A stretch of DNA of 64,000 nucleotides. It comes from Fasciola hepatica (lineage: Eukaryota; Platyhelminthes; Trematoda; Plagiorchiida; Fasciolidae). The translations under genes were made by a program, and so were the position numbers. The notes under the pieces were generated by a model that was not told the DNA's origin, made no database searches, and saw only the letters and a list, made by a program, of their open reading frames with translations. Positions 58,050 through 64,000 of the stretch are shown here, in pieces; within the stretch, counting starts at the first letter, position 1, and each line of letters begins with the position of its first letter. The stretch lies in the NCBI GenBank assembly GCA_948099385.1, contig CANUEZ040000165.1, positions 1,066,501-1,130,500 on the forward strand. The letters are read 5' to 3'.

Positions 58050-58140
58050 GCTCGCTTCAGACAACACCATGATTCTTCGCAAGAGGCGATAAATAGCGTC
58101 CCGAAAAGCAACATTTTCCCGGCTGTGGAGGAATGGAAAA
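57879..58140 (-). pseudogene. RTE RT, 5' half interrupted by Gypsy
   Basis: The minus-strand frame 58264-57890 contains DFRQGRGPVDKIFTLHRVLK, HRYKFQQPTAACFIDFRAAF and DSVDRE followed by a stop. This is the RTE block QAGFRxGRGxxDQIFTLRxxLE leading to motif A. Its continuation (LWTT, then ILKTG) is found on the other side of the Gypsy at 53.53 kb. It lies head to head with the plus-strand RTE at 58.16 kb. Confidence 0.8.
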
Positions 58141-58154
58141 CCCACGCTGTTCCC

Positions 58155-59575
58155 CATGCTGAAGCAACTAGACAAATCCCAGTAAAGTATAGTCCAGGAC
58201 AGCAACGCGGCAATGATGAACGCCCCCTCAACCTTGCAGATTTCAACAGCCTAACCGTCACCAATACCCTCTTTCAACATCCCAAGAATCACTTGCTCAC
58301 TTGGCACTCCAACGGCGGCTACGCAGAGCATCAGGTCGACTAGTTTCTCGCACGATCAAGCTGGCCATCTTCGGTTGAAGATTGCCGGCCCTACCGAGAG
58401 ACGGAGACTGGTAACAAGAGTGGAGCCTACCACATCCTCGTCCACGCACGCTCCAAGAGTCACCTGGTAAATCGCCGCAAAAATTGTGACCCGAAGCGGA
58501 TTACCACAGCAGCCTTAGGATCACCGAGAAAGCTCCAAGCCGTCTCAGACACTATTGCTTACCGTCCGGCCACCACGTTCATAGGTGGAGAGGAAATAAA
58601 CGTGGCAAACTAGCGGACTCTACCTAAGGCGTTCACCCAACAACCCGATTTAGATGTAAGGGGACCTACGCGGCGAGGAAGACGACAGGAAGACTGGATC
58701 TCATGGGCTACTCTCCAGTTACCCGGGAAGACTAGAAGTGCCCACCCCAATAGCTACCCAGACTTCCATGATACCCGATGAAAAGTCGCCTGTTCGGCCA
58801 GAAGCAACCGTAGCCACCATAACACCGAAATTACGGGAGCCCCGGAGACTGCGGGCAATGGCTGAGTCTTCTCAAAGCTCATCCTTCTAATCCGCACCGC
58901 ATCCAGTAAGCGACATTCGACAGAACCCCCCCCTCCTTCGCGATGCTACCGGGCTGCTCATTCCTGAATAGGCCAGAAAGACGCAGTGATGGACCGACCA
59001 CTTCGATTGTCTATTGAACCATCCCGCGGGAAGTGCTGTCTACCGAATCCCAGCAATCCAGAGCGAGAAGTATGACCTTAATAGCAACCCATCGGGTCAT
59101 GATGAAATCACCGGTGTAATACACATACTGAGGAATCGGAAGTCCCCTAAAGAAGATGATATCTCATCGGAGGTACAAAAATCATAAATTTCGACACAAC
59201 TCAAAACACCGCACGCCCTATCCTGTTCTGTCTGGGAAAAAAGACAATTCCCAGCGGACTTGAGGACCTCAGTTCTATTTTCTATTCCAGAGAAAGGCGA
59301 CAGGGCCATGTGCGTAGACTACGGTGGCGTCATTTTCATCCACGCGGTCTCCTAAATATTCCCCGTGCTTTTGTCAAACGGCTTTTTGGTGGTGTCTGAA
59401 GTGAGTCCGCTCCCCAAATCATCGAGACTTCCGCCAGGGCAGAGGGCCTGTGGATAAAATATTCACCCTCCACCGAGTACTGAAACATCGGTACAAGTTC
59501 CAACAACCGACCGCAGCTTGTTTCATTGATTTTCGGGCTGCCTTTGACTTAGTTGACAGAGAATAGTTATGGACT
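58155..59575 (+). pseudogene. RTE-type LINE, endonuclease to RT motif A
   Basis: The plus strand reads NDERPLNLADFNSLTVTNTL, FQHPKNHLLTWHSNGG and HQVDYFLARSSWPSSVEDCR (RTE endonuclease: NGERLLxFAxxNxLxVTNTxF, TWxSPDG, QIDYIxxxxRW). Further on come SGAYHILVHA (SDHxLV block), NPSGHDEITGVIHILRNRKS and SSEV (AxGxDxIPxExxK). It ends with GQRACG-NIHPPPSTE in shifted frames and LIFGLPLT/FIDFRAAFD at RT motif A (about 59.55 kb). Multiple stops occur. It breaks exactly where a Gypsy-type LTR sequence begins. Confidence 0.7.
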
Positions 59576-59584
59576 ACTGTCAAG
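59407..59584 (+). repeat. Inverted repeat 3, right arm
   Basis: Partner of 57872-58049. Beyond 59584 the LTR sequence continues but diverges sharply from that at 57.87 kb. Confidence 0.85.
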
Positions 59585-59655
59585 TTCAATAACTATATTC
59601 TATCTACCCTAGTTTTACTTCTATTTTCCCATCAAAGTTCCGCTTCAGTGGGCGT
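59578..59655 (+). repeat. Partial Gypsy LTR at the same RTE position
   Basis: TGTCAAGTTCAATAACTATA, then TTCTATCTACCCTAG, is recognisably the first about 75 bp of the LTR seen at 57.88 and 53.71 kb. It is cut off after CTTCAGTG. Its ACTATATTC block is closer to the 3' LTR than to the 5' LTR. Confidence 0.6.
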
Positions 59656-59699
59656 TTATTGGTGGCAGTATCTTGTACCTCATGAATACCTGCTGCCCC

Positions 59700-60459
59700 C
59701 TCAACCGACGTAGACCCCGGGTGAAGGGCCCGCCGTAGTTTGGTCTGGAGCTCAGAAGCCTTCTCAAACGACGAAATCGGGCCTGGAAGCGGTTCTGATT
59801 CACAGGTGAGGGTTCTGATCTTTATCGCAGGATTCGTAGTCAATGTACCGAACGAAAAAGGATAAGGCGGAGGTTGATGCGGTGCGAGCACTCAAGCGCC
59901 TGTTTGCATACTTAGTGCGCAGCACCAGACAAAAGTAGGTATCCCGGCGCTGATGAACAGCGACGAAAAGGTTGCAGCAGAAGACTGAAAGGCTGAGGCA
60001 TTAGCCAAGCATTATCTGCCAGTTTTTTTCTGTGGACGGAGGTGGCGGATGGCTCACCGCTGTTGATTATGCATGATTCTGAGGAGCCGGATGTGAATAA
60101 GATGCTCGAATCCATAAAAACCCATGAGTCACCGGGACCGGGCAACGTGCCTCCGTTGAAGTTGAAGGAGTTGGCGGACCAACTAACTACAACACTGACG
60201 CGGTTGTTCAATTTATCGTTGGCCAATGGCAGTCTACCAGGGGAGTGGAAAAAAGCAGTGATTGTTCCGCTGTACAAGGGTGGGAGAAAATCCACCTCGG
60301 CCAAACTGCCGCCCAATTAGCTTCACTTCCGTAGCTGGATAGGTCGTGGAAAGGCTGGTGGCTGTTCGCATACGTGAACATCTGGAGCGCTGTCAACTGC
60401 TATGCGCACAGCAGCGCCGTTTTCGGCGGAACAGATCATGTCTGTCAAACTTGTTGACT
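59700..60459 (+). pseudogene. LINE RT, N-terminal part (L2/jockey-type)
   Basis: RRNRAWKRF, a stop and LYRRIRSQCTERKRIRRRL form the EN-RT linker (about 59.77-59.86 kb). The frame 60042-60320 holds DGSPLLIMHDSEEP, KTHESPGPGNVPPLKLKELA, LFNLSLANGSLPGEWKKAVI and VPLYKGGRKSTSAKLPPN (SPGPDxIPPxxLKxLA, PxxWKxAxVxPIYKKGxK). Then FRRNRSCLSNLLTC-like sequence is cut by an LTR at 60460. The rest of this RT is at 63706 onward. Confidence 0.75.
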
Positions 60460-60767
60460 TGTAAGGTTGATTAGACCTTACTTCGCGGTTTCCTTAGTAA
60501 ACGCGTGCTTCGGTCCTTCGTACTGCGTGGACCACCTGTACGTTACTCTAATGTGCGGCACTGCACAAATATGTTAACCAGAACAGTATTCTCCACGACC
60601 CGTGAGAACGAGAAGGCGATTGGGAGAGATAGTTGTTAGCGTGTATTTGGGAGCGTGCGTGAGAGCGTGCGCAAGAGCAACAGTCAAATGGCAACCGCGC
60701 TTGGCAGTCAGCGTTCGGTTAAACAATAAACGTGGTAAAAGTATGAACGAAGATGGCAACCGCTACA
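60460..60767 (-). repeat. CsRn1-like LTR, left copy (solo-LTR structure)
   Basis: 308 bp, TGTAGCGGTTGCC to CCTTACA in minus orientation. It differs from the right LTR at two sites I could see (CTTCGGTCCTTCG/CTTCGGTCATTCG and AGTTGTT/AGTGGTT on plus). It is bounded on both sides by GACT (a 4-bp target duplication) and by LINE sequence, with no purine tract or Gypsy interior next to it. Frames inside it (60574-60759, 60602-60880) are repeat readings. Confidence 0.9.
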
Positions 60768-60969
60768 GACTGCCCGTGAAAGTTGGTCGAACTCCGAGGC
60801 CGAGGGATATGTCACGGACGTCATCTTTGTGGACTTCAGTTAGGCGTTTGACAAAGTTCCTCACAAAGGGCTGCTGCTAAAACTCCGGGCTATCGGCATT
60901 TCCGGGCTCATGCTTCACTGGACCGAGGATTTATTGATCCAGAGAACCTTTTCCGCGAGAGTTGCACAG
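60768..60969 (+). pseudogene. Duplicated LINE flank, left copy
   Basis: LINE RT around motif A: GYVTDVIFVDFS, a TAG stop, AFDKVPHKGLLLKLRAIGIS and RTFSARVAQ. Identical to 63706-63907 except GATCC/GATCG near 60937. It stops at GTTGCACAG, where the Gypsy interior begins. The TAG in the motif-A region is present in both copies. Confidence 0.85.
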
Positions 60970-62360
60970 GCAAATGCGGCTTGTGCCGCGTCGGGAAACA
61001 CGAACTTACGCTTACCTCCGCGCAACGGGCCAGTTAGGGGTTGCATCATTTCCGCACAGTGAGGATTAAACCGGCGGTAGAAATTCACCAGGCCGGCAAA
61101 CTGACGCAACTGGCGAAAAGATTGAGGTTCAGGGTAGTCGCGAATAGCGGAAACTTTATCTGGCAGAGGGCGGATACCCGAGGAGGAAATAGAATGTCCT
61201 ATGAAGATGATATCAGACTGGCCTGATTCGCATTTCGCGATATTGACCGTAACGCCGTGCTGGCTTAGGCGTTCGAAAAGTGCTCGTAAGTGTGTAGCGT
61301 GCTCTTGCTCTGAAGAACTAGCCACCAAAATATCATCCAGGTATACGTGGACATTTTCCGAACCACGAGTTGCTTCGTGCATGAACCGTTGAAAGGTCTG
61401 GGCTGCATTGCTGAGTCCAAACGGCATTCGCAGAAACTCGAACAGCCCGAAAGGCGTAGTGACGACAGTTTTAGGGATATCGGCCCCTGCTACCGAGATC
61501 TGGTTGTATGCACGAACTAAATCGATACGGCTGAAGACGGAGCTACCTGATAAAGACGATGTAAGGTCCTGTATATGGGGAATCGGGTATCGGTCAGGGA
61601 CGGTGACTTCGCTAAGCGCTCTGTAATCACCACAGGGTCGCCAGTCGCCACTAGACTTAGGAACCATATGAAGAGGAGAAGCCCAAGGGCTACTAGAAGG
61701 GCGTATTATACCCAGTTCTAGCATATGTTCGAATTCGGCCTGTGCAACACGAAGCTTGTCTGGCGCTGACCGACGCGGCCTACTGAACACTGGGGGTCCC
61801 TTGGTATCGATATTGTGAGTGACACTGGTCGTCACTGCTGGGAGAGGCCCTGCCTGCCGAAACATGGCCGGGTAGGCGGCGATTAGTTTGCCATAAGGTT
61901 GGTGTGCCGGTGGTTGAACGTAAAAGAGCGTGACGTGATTCACTCGCGAATTATGACCCGCAACAGCGAGAGTGGTCTGACGATCCACCACTCTGCGGCG
62001 CCGTGCATCAACTAACAAGTCAAAGTGCTGCAGGAAGTCAATGCCCAGAATTGGGTACGGGACGTCGGCGATGATAAATACCCAACGAAAATTACGCTTT
62101 AAACCCAAGTTTAAGGTGAGCGACCGCTGGCCAAACGTTGGGATGGCCGTGCCATTGGCAGCGCGTAGTGTTTGGGCCTGCGATGTGCTATTGTCGTCTT
62201 TCGCTCGGGGGAGGACGCTCACTTCGGCACCGGTATCTACAAGGAATAGGTTATTTGAAATGATGTCCCTTACGTTCAAAAGACGACTATTGATGTGATA
62301 CCCGGCTTCGTGGGTCGCCACCACGGGCCGGGGGTTCAGTTTCCCTGATGAGCACCGGGA
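60970..62360 (-). pseudogene. CsRn1/Kabuki-like Gypsy Pol (protease and RT)
   Basis: A long open frame on minus. Protease: [16 protein letters not shown] with catalytic DTGA (near 62.24 kb) and [63 protein letters not shown] (motif A), [20 protein letters not shown] (motif B) and [11 protein letters not shown] (catalytic YLDD near 61.34 kb). It continues to [17 protein letters not shown] and FPDAAQAAF at the start of RNase H, where it is cut. The last codons of the frame (LWINKSSVQ) come from antisense LINE sequence. RNase H and integrase are missing. The tethered domains are intact as far as read. Confidence 0.88.
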
Positions 62361-62365
62361 AACGT

Positions 62366-63135
62366 ACACCCGGGTTCGCATCGTTTGGCTCCCTCACCGA
62401 AGCGACTGTGGTATTTACAATACCCCTCTTTTGAAGAACACACGAAACGTCGTCGCATGACGGACTATGGAGCCTAGGTGAGCGTGCGCTGTGCCGCTCC
62501 TGTGACCCACTTCTAACTGCTAGGCGTTCCAGGCTCGCGTCAATTCTAGACGAAACTGACGCGAGTTCGTTAGATGTTGGCTAGGCAAGCACCGTTGCGA
62601 CGGAGGGCCTGGTTACTCCAGCTACAGCGGGGTTGCATCGTGACATAATGTCATCAGCTATCGCTGCAGTTTCTTCTAGCGAGCATTTGCGCGTGGAACT
62701 TAGTAAAACTGGAATGTTATGCGGCAAACGCTGCAGCCAAAGTTCCCTCAAGAGTGGGTCCTCGCCTATCGTCGGTCCTCTCAAGCGCTGCATCTCACGC
62801 AGCAGTTCGGAGGGCTTCCTAGTTCCAAGCTCAACGTTTTGAAGTTGTTGCATACGTTGGTCTTGCGTTGGGGTCGTGCGGGCAATGACAGCCTTCTTTA
62901 AAGCCTCATAGCTTCGGGAAGAGATTATTACGTCCCTTACTTGCATTGTGACCTCTCATGGGAGGCGGCCTGCTACCCACCTGAAACGGCTGGCGTCGCT
63001 GGTTATACGGCAGTTTTCGAATTCTAACTCGACCAGCGTGAACCAGAGTTCTGGATCAGCAGGTGTGAATGCCGTTATGTGCAGCGTGATCGCCCCAACG
63101 GTGGGGTCTGAGCAGGGTTTCCGTTCAGTGGACAT
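62366..63135 (-). pseudogene. CsRn1-like Gag with CHCC motif
   Basis: Starts MSTERKPCSDPTVGAI at 63135 and continues to RFRWVAGRLP, where an in-frame TGA (62956-62958) interrupts it. It then goes on in the same frame with VTMQVRDVIISSRSYEALKK and PLLRELWLQRLPHNIPVLLS, to a second in-frame TAG (62581-62583). Near 62419-62366 another frame reads [19 protein letters not shown], a C-x2-H-x9-C-x3-C pattern. That CHCC Gag signature is typical of the CsRn1/Kabuki lineage, unlike CCHC knuckles. The Pol frame is offset from the CHCC frame, by programmed frameshift or mutation. Confidence 0.8.
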
Positions 63136-63397
63136 AGCGATTGCTTTATAGAACACAGACGGGAAAAGAAACCAACGATCAATGGGGCACTATAATCGTC
63201 GCGAGAAAAGAACAAAAATCACGACGAACTAGACACCAAAAATATGCATGAACAAAAAAAATTATTTGGTAAACCGACCAAAAAAAAAATCAACAGAGAG
63301 GGAAACGATAAAACACAAAAACGTACGCAGACGGGACCTTCAACGGTAGAAAACAAGGAAACTCACGTGACCTGAGGATCACGTCGGGCTCACCAAT
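63136..63397 (-). other. Gypsy 5' leader between LTR and Gag
   Basis: About 260 bp of A-rich (plus) untranslated leader containing the primer-binding site. No other feature seen. Confidence 0.55.
63379..63395 (-). promoter_or_regulatory. Primer-binding site, tRNA-Trp-like
   Basis: On minus, TGGTGAGCCCGACGTGA lies two bases inside the 5' LTR. It is complementary, except for one base by memory, to the 3' end of animal tRNA-Trp, the primer reported for CsRn1-type elements. It would prime minus-strand DNA synthesis. Confidence 0.7.
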
Positions 63398-63705
63398 TGT
63401 AAGGTTGATTAGACCTTACTTCGCGGTTTCCTTAGTAAACGCGTGCTTCGGTCATTCGTACTGCGTGGACCACCTGTACGTTACTCTAATGTGCGGCACT
63501 GCACAAATATGTTAACCAGAACAGTATTCTCCACGACCCGTGAGAACGAGAAGGCGATTGGGAGAGATAGTGGTTAGCGTGTATTTGGGAGCGTGCGTGA
63601 GAGCGTGCGCAAGAGCAACAGTCAAATGGCAACCGCGCTTGGCAGTCAGCGTTCGGTTAAACAATAAACGTGGTAAAAGTATGAACGAAGATGGCAACCG
63701 CTACA
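63398..63705 (-). repeat. CsRn1-like 5' LTR, right copy
   Basis: 308 bp, offset exactly 2938 bp from the left copy. The primer-binding site adjoins its inner end. Its outer end is followed by GACT and LINE sequence. Confidence 0.92.
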
Positions 63706-64000
63706 GACTGCCCGTGAAAGTTGGTCGAACTCCGAGGCCGAGGGATATGTCACGGACGTCATCTTTGTGGACTTCAGTTAGGCGTTTGACAAAGTTCCTC
63801 ACAAAGGGCTGCTGCTAAAACTCCGGGCTATCGGCATTTCCGGGCTCATGCTTCACTGGACCGAGGATTTATTGATCGAGAGAACCTTTTCCGCGAGAGT
63901 TGCACAGTCCCAGTCCGCGTGGTATCCAGTTAGCAGTGGCGTTCCACAAGGCTCCGAGCTAGGACCTCTGTTGTTTCTAGTGTTAGTGAACGACCTACCA
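63706..64000 (+). pseudogene. LINE RT continuing beyond the Gypsy
   Basis: GYVTDVIFVDFS, TAG, AFDKVPHKGLLL, then [20 protein letters not shown] and GVPQGSELGPLLFLVLVNDL (motif B). It continues the RT that stops at 60459 and runs off the window end. The part to 63907 is the duplicated flank. Confidence 0.8.

Noticed and set aside
60574..60880. Identical frames in the two Gypsy LTRs (60574-60759, 60602-60880 and 63512-63697, 63540-63818)
   Set aside because: They are non-coding LTR and duplicated LINE flank read in chance frames.
60915..60969. C-terminal residues LWINKSSVQ of the long Gypsy frame as real protein
   Set aside because: They are antisense LINE sequence beyond the breakpoint, not Gypsy RNase H.

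Overview
This is a eukaryotic, intergenic-looking window built almost entirely of decayed and nested transposable elements. I found no rRNA or tRNA gene, CRISPR array, bacterial operon or convincing multi-exon host gene. The mixture suggests a flatworm, perhaps a cestode: a CsRn1/Kabuki-type Gypsy with a CHCC Gag motif and tRNA-Trp-like primer site, a GIY-YIG Penelope-like element, RTE and CR1/L2/jockey-type LINEs, SWIM-type MULE transposases, and dispersed repeats with ATT tails. The organism is inference; the element calls come from protein motifs read in the sequence.

Layout. 0-14 kb holds broken LINE pieces: endonuclease (EN) and reverse transcriptase (RT) remnants near 0.4-2.4, 4.2-5.0, 6.7-7.0, 8.2-10.2 (minus) and 12.8-14.2 kb, and an ORF1-like fragment near 11.8 kb. 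14.5-25.6 kb holds two dispersed repeat families, called X and Y here, a LINE C-terminus (18.4-18.8 kb) and a MULE fragment (21.2-21.85 kb). 25.85-29.4 kb is a degenerate LINE on the minus strand. 29.47-32.05 kb is one arm of a 2,573-bp nearly perfect inverted repeat whose partner is 48.37-50.94 kb. The 16-kb spacer between the arms holds the only intact long reading frame, a 778-codon Penelope-like element (33.0-35.4 kb), a MULE with a SWIM zinc finger (37.4-38.9 kb), a LINE with only a few in-frame stops (42.0-44.4 kb) and more X and Y copies.

51.5-59.6 kb is a nest: a Gypsy Gag remnant, an RTE LINE on the minus strand, and a 4.3-kb Gypsy with about 175-bp LTRs inserted in that RTE. Beyond it lies an RTE copy in the opposite orientation that carries the same RTE-LTR junction. 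59.7-64 kb is another LINE RT, interrupted by a CsRn1-like Gypsy with 308-bp LTRs in an impossible-looking order: complete solo LTR, LINE flank, truncated Gypsy interior, second LTR, then the same LINE flank again.

The genes do not form a pathway. The window records repeated insertion, truncation, inverted duplication and apparently gene conversion. The strongest leads are the sharply bounded homogenised inverted repeat, the solo-LTR/provirus chimera, the shared RTE-Gypsy junction, and the intact Penelope-like element with 36-bp inverted repeats at its ends. I read the motifs by eye and ran no alignments, so coordinates of degenerate elements are approximate.
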